From: Epiperipatus broadwayi
Lineage: Eukaryota; Onychophora; Udeonychophora; Euonychophora; Peripatidae
Length of the DNA stretch: 64,000 bases
Direction: 5' to 3'
Assembly: GCA_028023455.1 (NCBI GenBank)
Contig: JAQFVV010000020.1
Coordinates: 3,763,092 to 3,827,091 of the forward strand
This document shows positions 52,447 to 63,992 of the stretch, piece by piece (the stretch's first letter is position 1; every line of letters begins with the position of its first letter). The notes below the pieces were generated by a model. That model saw only the letters and a list, made by a program, of their open reading frames with translations. It did no database searches and was not told where the DNA came from. The position numbers and the translations under genes were made by a program.

Positions 52447-53070
52447 AACACTTGGACAAACCCAGTATCAATAATAATCAACAATTTCAACCTGTTGTCA
52501 AGGCAACCTCCTTTTAACAATAATGACGGAATCCTATCTTTATTTATGATCCAATATATTTGTATAGACACTAAAGAATGCCTTTTTATTGTTAAAATGA
52601 GGTTGCTTTGACAACAGGTTGAGATATTTGATTGTTATTTATATTAGGGTTATCTAAGTGTTGATTGATTTTAATGATTACTTATAAACCCATTTAGGCT
52701 TGATCACTTTTACACTTATTATTTTTAAGTAATACTTTGGGTGCAATTTGAAAGTTATCATTGTAGTTTGTAATGTTATAATTAACTATTTATTAGTATG
52801 CATCCAGAACAGGTTACATTTACCTGTTTAAGATTTATTTAAACTTCTTTCTATTAATAAGTTCAATCTCTGTGATCAAGTTGCAATGTTTTGTGTCTAT
52901 GTAAATATATTGGACCATAAATACAAGTGGGATTCCACCTTTGTTTGTTAACAGAAAGTTGCCTTGGCAATAGGTTGAGACTGTTGATTGTTATTGATAT
53001 TGGGATTATCTAAGTGCTGACTGACTTTAATAATTTCTTATAACCCCATTTAGACTTGAACATTTTTACC
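52447..53070. repeat. Inverted repeat family, three copies of an element end
   Basis: About 75 bases at 52447-52530 (CACTTGGACAAACCCAG through CTGTTGTCAAGGCAACCT to AACAATAA) return inverted at 52587-52664, with a spacer of about 60 bases. A third copy, in the orientation of the second, lies at 52946-53026 and shares TTGCCTTGGCAATAGGTTGAG and ATTATCTAAGTGCTGA. This looks like a small foldback with an extra end. Confidence 0.65.
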
Positions 53071-54190
53071 CTTATATACATATATTTAAATTATATTCCT
53101 ACAGAATACGTATTTCATATACGTATGCATTAAAACATATTTGTAAAGAAATTTTGTTTAAATGAAATTATATAATATAAATAAGAATCATCAGTGGATA
53201 TGTTTAAAAGTATTAATATTATTATTTTGCTGTTGTAATATTTAAAATATGTTATGCATATTTTGTTTAAATAAAGTTAATGCTATAAAGTTGTAATTTA
53301 ATAATTAATTTATTAATAATTTTAAAGAACTTCGTGTTCTCATAAAAGTCAACTTTTGTTACTTGTATAATATTAAAGTCAATTTATTGTAATTTTATTA
53401 ATGTAGAAATATTAGTTTTGTTAGTAAATATTTTAATTAGAAACTAGAAAATAATCCATCATTATATCAGTATGTTAACTGGGAAACAGAAGTTCATTCT
53501 CTATCTATTTGTATTAAAATAAATATTGTTTATTAAAATTTTCAGGACGCATTGCTAATTTCATCATAGTTTCATTGTGGAGGATAGATTGCAGGTATCA
53601 AATTATATCAACATTCATGCAGATGAAAATGAACCCTTTTATGACTTCTACCTAGGCATTAAATAAGAATGGCACGTATGAAAATGACATTGGCAAGCTT
53701 CTATAGAAGAATTTATAGCTTAATTTAAAGTATCTTGTAGCTATATTCACAATATAGAACCTTGAAATATTCATTTTAATATCCTTATAAATTTGAAATT
53801 CATTATAAATAAGGGTTGAAATAATTTAAATGGTGTAATTTACATATTTATGATAAGTTGGGAATTCATAAACGTATTAAAATGAATAGCTTGAAATTTG
53901 ACTTTTATGAATTTATAGTTACACAGTTTAAAATCTAAACATATCTATATGAATGTATATTTAAACTCACATTTATTATCATCCAAACTTGCCATATTTA
54001 TGTGAAACCAAAGAGCAATCAGAAGAGTATTCTTTTTCCATCTACTTAGGCAGTTACATAATGATGTGATAATTAAATACATTTTAAGCTAGATGTAATT
54101 ACAGGGAATTTGAACCCAGATTTTCAAGCTAGATTTAGTGATCCACTCCATCTTATGCAACCAATGCATATGATCACATACATGCAAAAT
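53071..54190. other. A+T-rich non-coding stretch
   Basis: No gene seen. Confidence 0.45.
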
Positions 54191-54282
54191 AAATAAATGA
54201 TCTCCAATATGTGAGTTTTATGCTGAACCAGCACTCATCAGTTGGTCTGAATCATCATCTCTCTCTGTCATATATATATATA

Positions 54283-54345
54283 TAATACATATTTTGCGGG
54301 TTCATCCGTGTTAAAAACTTTTAATATCAATATACTGACGTTTCG
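54283..54345 (-). repeat. PLE terminal repeat
   Basis: Matches an arm of the 51.0-kb palindrome (CATATTTTGCGGGTTCATCC and following) with a few differences. On the minus strand it lies about 120 bases beyond the endonuclease remnant, as a PLE 3' end should. At its inner edge the minus strand reads GACCAAGTCGAAACGTC: a hammerhead stem II, GAAAC and the cleavage triplet, but the CUGANGA is largely lost. Confidence 0.6.
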
Positions 54346-54464
54346 ACTTGGTCACACAAGCCATCCACAGAGTTATAAAAAGGTAGAAAGACGGTTGTAG
54401 AGGCGCTACAATCACTGGTTTGAATAAAACATTAAAAATCCCACCAATAGCAAAAATGTTAAAT

Positions 54465-54751
54465 TTAAGAATGTTTTTTAAAGAAATCTTTCCAAATAGG
54501 AGGAAGTTTGCACGTATCATCTCGCTTATTGATACAATCTGGCCTTTTAAGTATCTCAATGGCTTCTCTGATTTTGCATTGGTAGAGATTATCACATCTG
54601 GATATGATCCTGGTACTAGAAAAATCTATTTTATGACCTGAATCTATAGTATGGAGTGAGAGTGCTGATGATGATGAGTGTTGTTTAACTGCATTAGCAT
54701 GCTCATCTCTCCTAACACTGATGCGACGATTACTCATACCTATGTAAGAAG
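54465..54751 (-). pseudogene. Penelope-like element GIY-YIG endonuclease (3' remnant)
   Basis: The minus-strand frame reads SYIGMSNRR...RRDEH at its start, the second half of the GIY-YIG core with its conserved arginines, followed by a histidine block (LHTIDSGHKIDF), REAIEI and the PLE-type tail INKRDDTCKLPPIW. The stop comes after about 95 codons. The upstream part, including the first half of the core and the reverse transcriptase, is cut off at a (TA)n run at 54755-54772. It belongs to a PLE subfamily clearly different from the one at 51.4-51.9 kb, although both have nearby copies of the same terminal sequence. Confidence 0.75.
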
Positions 54752-54905
54752 CTTTATATATATATATATATAATTAGTGCGGAGTAACATTAAGATAGCA
54801 AAACTTCAAACTTTAATGGACAGGCTTTAATCTTCATCACTGGATGACTAAAGATATCTTGAATGTCGGGGTTCAAATCCCCTATAATGATGTGATGTGA
54901 AATAA

Positions 54906-55961
54906 TTAATTATATTTAACAAAAGATAATGTATACACAAATGTAACTAAATCTATCACTTTATTTTGCAGTAATATTTTATATAAATACAATTTGTCCA
55001 CCTTACTTCAAACACTCTTTAGCAAAATTTTTTTTATTGTAAATATACACACACAATAAAAAAAATTTGTTAAAAAGTGTTTAAGGTAAGATGGACAATT
55101 GTATTTATATAAGATAATGTATTGATGTATTGATTTTCATTAAACTTAATATTTTTACATACATTCATACATATTTATTGCAATAATCAGATGACCACTA
55201 TATATATAAATGAATGATGATGATGAAATCTTTACATTGTATGCCATCAAATCACTATGGCTTTCCGACATGTTGCAAATAACAATAACTTTGTTTAATA
55301 AGGATTTATCACAAACACATTTGAACATCTATCTATTCAAATAAATGCTTAAAATCGATATCAACCAAACATAGACATTTTATTATGAGTAATATAAGCA
55401 CATACTTTTAGTCTTCATCTTCTGATATACTTAATTATTATATAGCCTCTCTGTCGTGAGTCACATATATCACAGTATAAAATAAATAACGGTTCAAAAG
55501 AAAATTAAAACTAAGATTGGCTACTTTTAATGTCTAAAAAAAAATATTTTTTATATGTTTTAAAACTTCTGAAAAGTTTAGTGGGTGTTTTTAATTTAAA
55601 ATAGCAAAGCATAATGGGATAACAAATTAAAAAAAAATTGAAAGAAATGAGATTTGTTTCTTTTTAAAATATGATTTGAAAATAAAATTAATTATTTTCG
55701 AAGAAATTAAATGTTAATAAAAAATAATAAAATGAATGCAGGTTAAAATGCAAACAATGAAAGAGTATTTCAAACATATAATAAAAATATTCAATATTAT
55801 AAAAAAGCTTATCAATGAGAAAGGCATAGAAGGAAATCATCAATATGATATTTCCAATGTTAGATGATCAGTGGCCGATACTTTTACGAGATGTAATAAT
55901 AACGCAAAATCATGAAATTTCAATGAAAATAATTTTGTTCTTTATATAATGCTTTTATAAT
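54906..55961. other. A+T-rich non-coding stretch
   Basis: A short inverted repeat lies at about 54970-55110 (ATACAATTGTCCACCTTAC and its complement, with TAAACACT/AGTGTTTA). No gene seen. Confidence 0.45.
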
Positions 55962-56155
55962 TGAAACACAGGCTTATTATATACCTGTGTCTATATATGT
56001 AATATATAGGGTATAAGAGCACAGACTTTCACACTCTCCACCACTCTCCACACTATCTCATAACACTGATACACTTGAACACATATATGTCGAAAAGATA
56101 GTGTGGAGAGTGGTGGGTAGTGTAAAAGTCTGTGCTCATATACCTTATATATTAT
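55962..56155. repeat. CACAGGCTTRTTATATACCTGTG repeat, copy 1, foldback form
   Basis: Starts with a short hairpin (ACACAGG/CCTGTGT), then two inverted arms of about 58 bases (56001-56058 with 56097-56154) rich in CCACTCTCCAC. Copies 2 and 3 have only the left arm. Confidence 0.7.
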
Positions 56156-56488
56156 AATGGTTTTATTTATTTTTGATAGTTATAGTTTAAGTTGATGATA
56201 TCTACTATTTATTGCAAAAAATATTTAATACGGATGAATTCATTAACAACTGAATGAAAAAATTTGAAAAAAATTGACTTATAAACTGAGAATTTTTTCT
56301 ATGAGTGGTGAAGAGATATTAAGAAATATATCACAAATAATGACAGTTATCTTAAAAGTTTACATGAAAATTAAACTATAGAACAAATTGAATTTGAATA
56401 AGAATATTACACATCCATATGCACTATATGGCCACTTTCATTATAAACTAATAATCAGCACTCACTTTCACATCAAAATGAATATAAT

Positions 56489-56640
56489 AACTGAAACACA
56501 GGCTTGTTATATACCTGTGTCTATATATGTAATATAGGGTATATGAGCACAGACTTTCAGATGACCCACCACTCTCCACTCTATCTAATAACACCGATAC
56601 CCTCAAGCACATATATGCTGAAAAGATAAATAATCACCAA
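56489..56640. repeat. Same repeat, copy 2
   Basis: Nearly identical to copy 3, 471 bases further on; shares the ACACAGG/CCTGTGT hairpin and the left arm with copy 1. It continues into sequence related to 54.2-54.9 kb. Confidence 0.75.
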
Positions 56641-56780
56641 TATACGTATTTCATGCTAAACCAGCAATCATCAGTTGGTCCAGATTATCATTTCCCACAC
56701 ATATATACTATAAGTGCTCAGATATATATTAAGATAGACAATCTTCATACTTTAATGGACAGGCTCCAATCTACTACACA
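56641..56780 (+). repeat. Empty-site relative of the 54.2-54.9 kb repeat
   Basis: Contains CATCAGTTGGTC, a short TA-rich middle and ACTTTAATGGACAGGCT without the PLE insertion. Confidence 0.55.
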
Positions 56781-56959
56781 CTCCAACTCTTCAACCGTCC
56801 ATCCAATTAAAAATCTGATGATGGAATGCTCGAAGGCCACCCTGAGGCCGAGATTCTTGTCACACCCATGCTGACCTAAGGTCAATCTGAACCCCACATG
56901 TAAAGGACATAATCCATTTAATACATATGCAAGGATGGGCAGACATCTCTACAATGTAA

Positions 56960-57112
56960 TAACTGAAACACAGGCTTGTTATATACCTGTGTCTATATAT
57001 GTAATATAGGGTATATGAGCACAGACTTTCAGATGACCCACCACTCTCCACTCTATCTAATAACACCGATACACTCAAGCACATATATGCTGAAAAGATA
57101 AATAATCACCAA
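56960..57112. repeat. Same repeat, copy 3
   Basis: Starts at TAACTGAAACACAGG and ends at AAATAATCACCAA like copy 2, differing at only one or two bases, which points to a recent local duplication. Confidence 0.75.
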
Positions 57113-58083
57113 TTGGATCAAATTACAATCCTATTTGTTGCTTTAGCAATCAGCATAAATTTAACCAGTCCATATTAACCTAAGACCTTCTAATGATTGG
57201 ATAGTTTTTGTACATAAGTTTATTACTAAAACAAACATTCTAAGCCTATCTTATGACCTAAAAAAATTTTCATTGTTTATTTAATCAAAACTGAATCCTA
57301 GGTTGTGGGAAGAACAGGTGGATGTGTTAATATTATGGCAGGTGATCCTATTATTAATTATGCAATAACAAAATTCCATAATAGTATATATAAACAAAAT
57401 ATTTATGAATTCTAGACAATATGTATAAACACAAATACAATAACATCCATTGCTGGAAATGTATTTAGAAAATAGTTTTTTACAGAAAATATATTATAAT
57501 ACAATGAAAATAAAAATAATTAAAAATCAGTATTTGCTAGTTGTAGTTTTTTTTAATCATTTTATAAATTAAATTAATTTTTTCATTTTTTTTGCTCCAG
57601 AACTTTGTCACCCTACCACTAGATTAAATCGTACATATCATAAAACATAGTTATGTATTATTAATTAGTACACAGAATTATTAAAAGATAATTATATACC
57701 TATCAACTACATGTAGATATTGTTTTCAGGATATTAACGTGTACGGTATTATTTGATGCCACTTGCTATTGCCTATTTAATTAGTTTGGTTCAAAGTGTT
57801 GTTAAAAATCAATATCTTTAGCAATAACTAATACAACATCTATAAGAAACAAATAATGGAGGATGAAATCGAACCAAAATATAGCTGCTAAAATAATAAT
57901 AATAGATGTAATAATAATTTTAAAAACCATAACAAAAAATAAATGTGTTTATACCTTTGTAAATATCATTATTTTAATATATATAATTCATTGTGAATGA
58001 GTGCATAATAATAATGATGATAATAAAAAGCAATCAAAATATATCCATATATTTAACCAACGAACATCACTTTAACACACACA
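57113..58083. other. A+T-rich non-coding stretch
   Basis: No gene seen. Confidence 0.45.
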
Positions 58084-58365
58084 CATGGAGATGTGATGTG
58101 ATTAGCTTCTTCTTAAACGAAGTCAATAATCTCTCAGAAATTATGCCCAGAGAAATCTGTTAGCTACTTAATATTACATTTCCCAGTCTAAGTTTTCCCT
58201 ATTCTGCAAACTCTCCATATCCTAGCACCACTCAGTGTAAGCCAGAGTAATCAATGGATGCAGGAAGATTTGTGCATAAAATCCCTATCTAGTTGCCTAC
58301 TCATCCAATATCTCCAGAGTAGTTTCTAGCTTTTGGCATTCATCAATGAGGAGTCTTGGATCTGA
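58084..58365 (-). mobile_element. LINE 3' end, third copy
   Basis: On the minus strand this has the same 3' UTR as the copies at 0.3-1.1 kb (GGGAAA.CTTAGA.TGGGAAATG, GTAGCTAACAGATTT, TTGACTTCGTTTAAG) and ends with AATCACATCACATC. Upstream, a broken frame still spells LLIDECQKLETT, resembling HLLIEC in the other copies. It is older: several stops interrupt the coding part. Confidence 0.6.
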
Positions 58366-58608
58366 GAGCACTGCACCTAGATTTTAAGATCTAATGCAAC
58401 TTTCCAGCAGCCACCTTTTACTTTTTTAGTTAACTATAAAGCTTTGAATCCAAAATGAAAACACAATAATGTTTTCAATCTAAGATCATTAGCTTGTATA
58501 GTTATATAGATCTGAACTCAGTTCAGCATCCATACTTTTTGGTGTCTAGTTCTTTAATAACCATAGTCACCATAATCTTATTGGGCAGGATTGATATTAA
58601 ACCATCAA

Positions 58609-58711
58609 CATCACGTGATTACCATTTTTTATTCTTACACAAGCTTTTTTTCACAGAGGCAAAACTCTCTATTCAGTAGCATCACTCATAAAGAATGGTG
58701 ATCACGTGATG
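58609..58711. mobile_element. 103-bp MITE with CATCACGTGAT inverted ends
   Basis: CATCACGTGATTACCATT (58609-58626) and the reverse complement of 58694-58711 match at 17 of 18 bases. The inside (AGAGGCAAAACTCTCTATTCAGTA) matches the foldback at 7.0-7.16 kb. No coding capacity. Confidence 0.7.
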
Positions 58712-59068
58712 TTTATCACACACACACACACATATATATATACAATAAAAATAGGGTTATTTGCAAACTTATGCATAATTTCAATAATTGACAACTAAAT
58801 GCGGTTCATAACCATTTTAAAACAGACCTTTACTTCATTATATTATTTACCTAGTATAAAATCATTATCAAGACTTGAAATTACAGATATGTATAGAATA
58901 ATTTGTAATTTTCGTATAAAATATTAAAAATGAACAACAATTTCATTAATATCACATTTGCCTTCATCTGAATAGGCTTTCAATAATTTATACTTATGAT
59001 TTTGAAAATTACAATAAATTATTTCACATCTTTTGTCATTAAAAGTCTTTGTTTCATATATACATACA
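58712..59068. other. Non-coding DNA downstream of the F-box exon
   Basis: The minus-strand frame 59082-58924 (53 codons, open) sits here and may be the displaced C-terminus of the F-box gene; see the F-box entry. A short (CA)n/(TA)n lies at 58721-58742. Confidence 0.35.
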
Positions 59069-59082
59069 CTAATTATACTTAC

Positions 59083-60073
59083 TTAAGATATGACTATAAA
59101 ATGCAGTTATCTGGCTTATAAATTCTTTCATCGGCCATAAACCATTATTACTGCGGAAAGGACTTAACAAAGTAAGGGATCTGAGGGGAATATCTGGTAG
59201 CAAAATCTGCCTTATTTCTTCATATCTAAATACTTCTTCAATTATCAAAATTACTTCCATTTTTGGACATGACCTAGCAAAAAACCGCCATGCACTGCAG
59301 GTGATTAATGGAAAAAAACTATCCCGTCTAGAACACACTAACGTCATAAGTTTTAAATTATTACAAGCTTCGGCCATAGACTGAATAAAATCTCCAGATA
59401 AATAACTAAAATTAGTCGATAAAGTTCTCAGATTTCTCAGGTGATGTATGAGTTCGGAATATTCCGAATCATTTTCGGAATTATGAGAAGATTGAAAAAA
59501 ATCTTTGATATTCATTTCTTCTAATTCTTTTCCGCTTCCTTTTAATAATGCTCTAAGAACTTTATAACCGTCTTCAAAAGATAGAGTGGCGTAAGTCATA
59601 TCAAAGCATTTTAAATGAATCTGATCCAGTAAAAAGTGAATTAAAGAATTTACAAATTTTTGCCGATTTTCAGCACTTCCTCCAAAATAATCAAATTGTA
59701 AGTACTGAGCAACAAATTTTGTTAGTTGTGTTTTTGTCTGTATAATCCCTAAAAATTTTCCTATAATGTCATGTGCCTGCAGTCTTATTCTCCACTGGGA
59801 TAATGGAGCAGGATAAGCTTGAGGGCAGCAAGATATGATTAATTCTTTTAAATAACTTCCATATTTAGAAGCAAAAATCAGCGCTCTGCGATGATTTTGA
59901 CGACACCTAGAAAACGTTGTAAATTCGAAATGCATATTCCTCCAAAGGTTTGGAGAATGGAAAATATTCGACCATTTTTTACAAACTCTTGCCGCAGAAG
60001 CTCTATCATTATTGTTTAAATATTGAAAAATTTTTTCCAGAGTAATTTCAGGAAGGTCAGTCCACACTTGCAT
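59083..60073 (-). CDS. FBXO39-like F-box protein, long 5' exon
   Basis: A 330-codon exon starting at an ATG. Residues 3-48 are an F-box (WTDLPEITLEKIFQYL, then RVCKKWSNIFHSPNLWR), which binds SKP1 to form an SCF ubiquitin ligase that tags target proteins. The rest is a leucine-rich, repeat-like region that follows vertebrate FBXO39 in order: YLKELIISC near 93, LEEMNIKDFF near 184, then YEEIRQILLPDIPLRSLTL near 284. FBXO39 has about 440 residues, so roughly 100 are missing at the end. The exon is ended at a strong GTAAGTAT donor (59082-59075); reading on gives a stop four codons later at 59069. A later exon was not identified. The frame is intact with no stops and its codon use differs from the repeats around it, so it is probably a live gene. 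Substrate unknown. Confidence 0.8.
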
Positions 60074-60151
60074 CGCCTATTTTTTTAATTTTTAAATTTA
60101 TATAAAATAAAGTGTAAATATTTAAAAAAGAAAATCTATTATTTTCGATCT

Positions 60152-60174
60152 CGCCATCTTATTATATGACATCA
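60152..60174 (-). promoter_or_regulatory. Candidate core promoter elements of the F-box gene
   Basis: On the gene strand, 80-100 bases before the ATG, lie TGATGTCA (60174-60167, CRE/ATF-like) and AAGATGGCG (60160-60152, a YY1-type site). In animal genes AAGATGGCG is often found near the transcription start. There is no clear TATA box at the right distance. This is inference from motifs. Confidence 0.35.
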
Positions 60175-60613
60175 CAATGTAAATATGGTTTGTTAATTTT
60201 TTTTTGATTTTTAGTTAAAAACCATTTTTGTTTTTCTCTTTACTTGCAATCATATTGTAATATAAAACTTATATATATATAAAATTAAAACAGCTTTAAT
60301 AAATACACGGTAGAAGACCTTAACTACTAAGGATAATTTATCATGGCGCGCAGCAAAACATGCACATATAGTAAACGTTTTATTTATTTATTCTGCTTAT
60401 AATCATCTGGACATTTTGCATAAACTTTTCAAAGCTCATCTTTATTTCATCTATAACCATAACACCATTCACTACAACAGCCTTTAAATAACTCACTTCA
60501 GCATCAAGACCATTTCAAAAGATTAATCTGACATGCCCATAAATGTGCAAAACATTATTGCCATGAAATCTTCATGTATATCATATTTGTAGTGAAACCT
60601 GCATATTTCTGCA
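60175..60613. other. Intergenic DNA between the F-box gene and RTE copy 2
   Basis: No gene seen; short (TA)n at 60270-60280. Confidence 0.45.
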
Positions 60614-62621
60614 TACTTAGATTGTGTCTTAATCTTCAGAAACTTTCTAATGAATTTAAATTAGAACTTACAAATCGGTTTCAAGTATTAGTAGATTTTG
60701 AACATGATTCAGATTTGAATGAAATTAATATGAAAATAACTGAGACACTTTTTAAAAATCGCAACAAAAATAGCTGGTAGAAAAAAGCAGCAATTGACCA
60801 ACAAAATTTCTACTGAGACTAGAGAATTTATGAAGAAAAGAAGGAATATATATATACAAAAATGATGCATAAAAAATGATTGAATCTCTTGAATTTTGTA
60901 AAATGGTGCGGAAAAGAGTTGAAAATGATATAAGAAAGTATAACTGTGAACTAGCAAGGAAAGGTGTAGAAGAGAATAAAAGTCTCAACAGTGTAAAACA
61001 ACATTTTGGTATTTGTAGGAAATTTATATCGGCAATAAGAAAATAAGATGGAAATATTACTGAAAAGAGAGATGACATCATGAAATGGATGGATTTTATC
61101 AAGAATTATATAGTAATAAAGAACAAGTACCTCCTATATATATTACATTTTCCGAATTGCCCAGAATTTTAAATGAAGAAGTGAGACATGCAATTAAATA
61201 TATAAAGAAAGGACAGGCTCCAGGTAATGCTGAAATTATAATTGATATATTAAAAGAAGCAGGTAAAGGAATAGAATTTTTTTTTGCAAAATTATATACC
61301 AAATGTCTAAATGATAAAAATGTACCAGATGATTGGAAGAATGCAATATTAATATTAATATTTGGAAACGGTGATAAAGAAGATATTAGAAATTACAGTT
61401 TTATCAGCCTTTTATCAGTTTTATACAAATTTTTTGCCAAGATAATTCCAACTCGTCTATAGAGAACATTGGATTTCCATCAACCAAGAGAACAAGCTGG
61501 ATTTAAAAGTGGTTTTAGTACAGTAGATCACATCCAGGTATTGAGAGGAGTTATAGAAAGAATATGTATTGCCATTATGCTTTGGATTTATAGATTATGA
61601 AAAGGCATTTGATTCTATAAACATTTCTTTAGTGATTAAAGCATTGGATCATCAAGGTATAGATCCAGGATATTGTCATATTTTAAAGAATATTTATAAA
61701 TATGCAATAGCAACAATTAGATTACATAATGATACTGGGAAAGTCAACATTGAGAAGGGTGTAAAACAGGGTGACTCCATATCTCCAAAACGTTTTACAT
61801 CAGTGTTGCAAGAAGTATTTTGTGGATTAAATGAGAATCTAAAGGAGTGAAAGTAAATGGAGATTATTTAAGTCATTTAGATTTTGCAGATGATGTAGTT
61901 GTTTTTGCAACTAATGCTTTAGAGCTTCAGGAAATGTTGCTGGAGTTATCAGATGAAAGTAGGACTAAAGAGATAAATGTAAAAAGTTTAAAATAAGGTT
62001 TAATAGATTTTCTCAAAATATAAAATAAAGATTGATTATGATGAGTTAGAAGAAATTAACAGTTAAAAATATCTTGGTCAGATTATTAATATAGATGGAA
62101 ACATAATGTATGAAATTAATCATAGAATTAAACTTGGTTGGAGAGCTTTTGGTAGATGTAACTTGATACTAAAAGGAAATATGCATAAATGTGTTTTACC
62201 AATTCTTACTTATGGATCCGAGACTTGGACACTTAATAAAAGAGTAATTCAGAGACTTCAGACCATTCAAAGAAGTATGGAGAAATGCATGTTGGGAATA
62301 ACAAGAAGAGATTGAAAACGCAACATATGGATAAGAGAACAAACGGTATTACTGACCTCATTGAAAAAATTAAAAGACTGAAATGGAGTTGGGCTGGGCA
62401 TATTTCTAGAAGAGATGATAATAGATGGACAATTGAAATCTTAAACTGGATTCCAAGTGATTGAAAAATACCCAGAAAAAGAGCACATGTGAGATGGAGG
62501 GATGAAATAAGAAAGTCTGCAGGGTGATGTGGAGAAGAGAAACTAAGGATTGGAGAAGATGGATTGGACTTGGAGAGACCTTCATTCTGCAGTGGATTGA
62601 TAATGGTTGTTGATGATGATG
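60614..62621 (+). mobile_element. RTE-type retrotransposon copy 2, degenerate
   Basis: Same family as 2042-4028 and about nine bases in ten identical by eye. It reaches further 5': LQKLSNEFKLELTNRF (from about 60630) matches the stretch between endonuclease and RT in RTE proteins. The coding region is split by several stops and shifts. Recognisable pieces are 61085-61462 (first RT blocks, NYSFISLL in place of NYRPISLL), 61569-61850 (FIDYEKAFDS with the first catalytic Asp, GVKQGDSISPK), a FADD motif near 61887, and 62106-62315 (YGSETWTL). About 27 bases are missing near 62184 relative to copy 1. The 3' end has the same short UTR and GAT tail. It cannot make protein. Confidence 0.85.
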
Positions 62622-63667
62622 TCTTAGATTTGAATCTAAAGTAGATCAGTTATTTTTTAAATTCCAATCAGGCAATATATTTTTATGATAACTGGTTCAT
62701 AGTTAACTTATTATTTAGCCAATTTTATAACAGTAAATAAATATTGAGTAACTCAGTTATAGAATTAAAATAAGAATTAAAAAAAAATCCCATCCAATCT
62801 TCATTACACACGTTTGGAATGCAGGTGGGTAATGTTCCTTTATAAAATTCTATTAACTAATGGTTTTAGTTGAATACTGTAATGCTAGTAAGGATAAGAT
62901 AGATATTATATTGTCTGGAGATGTACATTTTATTAATCATTGCCCAATTTGAATCGTCAAATGTAACAAAAGTTAGAGAAGGCATACATTCAAGAGAAAA
63001 ATAAATAAACAATTCTATTGTATCCAAAATACATTAGAATTAAAGTCTGAGTGATTCCTTTCCATTCATCAAACAACCATGCGGAAACAGTTAAAAGACA
63101 TATACTGGATAAATGTGGAAGATCATTCAGTTAAAAGTATTACACTTGCTCAGTAATTTTAACTATATTGTCATATACTTAACTGAAAAATATATCCCTT
63201 TCTTAATTCTTCATCTTTGAAAAGCTAAATAAATCATCTTACTATGTAGCAGATGATGGATTGAATTTATTATTGTTGGTATTATTTGAGCTCACTTGTA
63301 AACATGATAATAAGAACATGAGTACAATATATCTATTCTACTCCAACCAGACTCATAAGTTTATTAACTATGACAACTAATTTTCATAAGCTAAACTTGA
63401 ATAATATTGTTTATTTCAAAAAGTAAGTACAACTAAGAATTACGAAATACAAACTTTAAGAAAATAAATAATTTAATGAATTAGGGTTTGAATCATGAAT
63501 AAAATTAGCATTTTTCCAGACTAAATACTTAAAAAATTCTGTTAGCATATGTTAAAACTTATAATAATAATTTTGAACCTAAAATATTTTTACTTTGTTT
63601 GTTTAGAAATAAATTCTTATTCTATGTCATAAAAAAACTCTAACTGAATTTCCCATTCTTATAAACA
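62622..63667. other. A+T-rich non-coding stretch
   Basis: No gene seen. Confidence 0.45.
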
Positions 63668-63678
63668 CGCACACATAA

Positions 63679-63710
<32 letters not shown>
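63668..63710. repeat. (CA)n(TA)n microsatellite
   Basis: CA repeats passing into TA repeats. Confidence 0.9.
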
Positions 63711-63913
63711 TCATGAACTGAATACATGTAAGTCATAAAATATTACTTGATAATGTAGACACTATATTTTATAAAAATAATAAATTGAAAAGAATAGTAA
63801 AAGAAACTTTCCAAAATAAATTTTTTGGAATCGGAGGTCACCAATCTCATGAAGATATCATTTGATGTTAAAGGATGTTACCTTTTTCAAGTGAATTATA
63901 GGAACGCTATTTG

Positions 63914-63914
<1 letters not shown>
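63711..63914. other. Short non-coding stretch
   Basis: No feature seen. Confidence 0.4.

Positions 63915-63987
<73 letters not shown>
63915..63987. repeat. (TA)n microsatellite, about 73 bases
   Basis: Pure TA run near the window end. Confidence 0.95.

Positions 63988-63992
<5 letters not shown>

Larger units (their letters stand above)
54191..54905 (+). repeat. Dispersed repeat split by a PLE fragment
   Basis: The left part (54191-54264, with CATCAGTTGGTC) and the right part (54767-54905, with ACTTTAATGGACAGGCT) are neighbours in the related copy at 56.60-56.78 kb, so about 0.5 kb of PLE sequence sits in the TA-rich middle here. The right part ends with GGGGTTCAAATCCCC, a T-arm or B-box-like palindrome as in tRNA-derived SINEs, and a GATGTGATGTG tail. 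Confidence 0.55.

Noticed and set aside
54840-54880. A tRNA gene at GGGGTTCAAATCCCC
   Set aside because: Only the T-arm-like palindrome is present; no D-arm or anticodon arm could be drawn.
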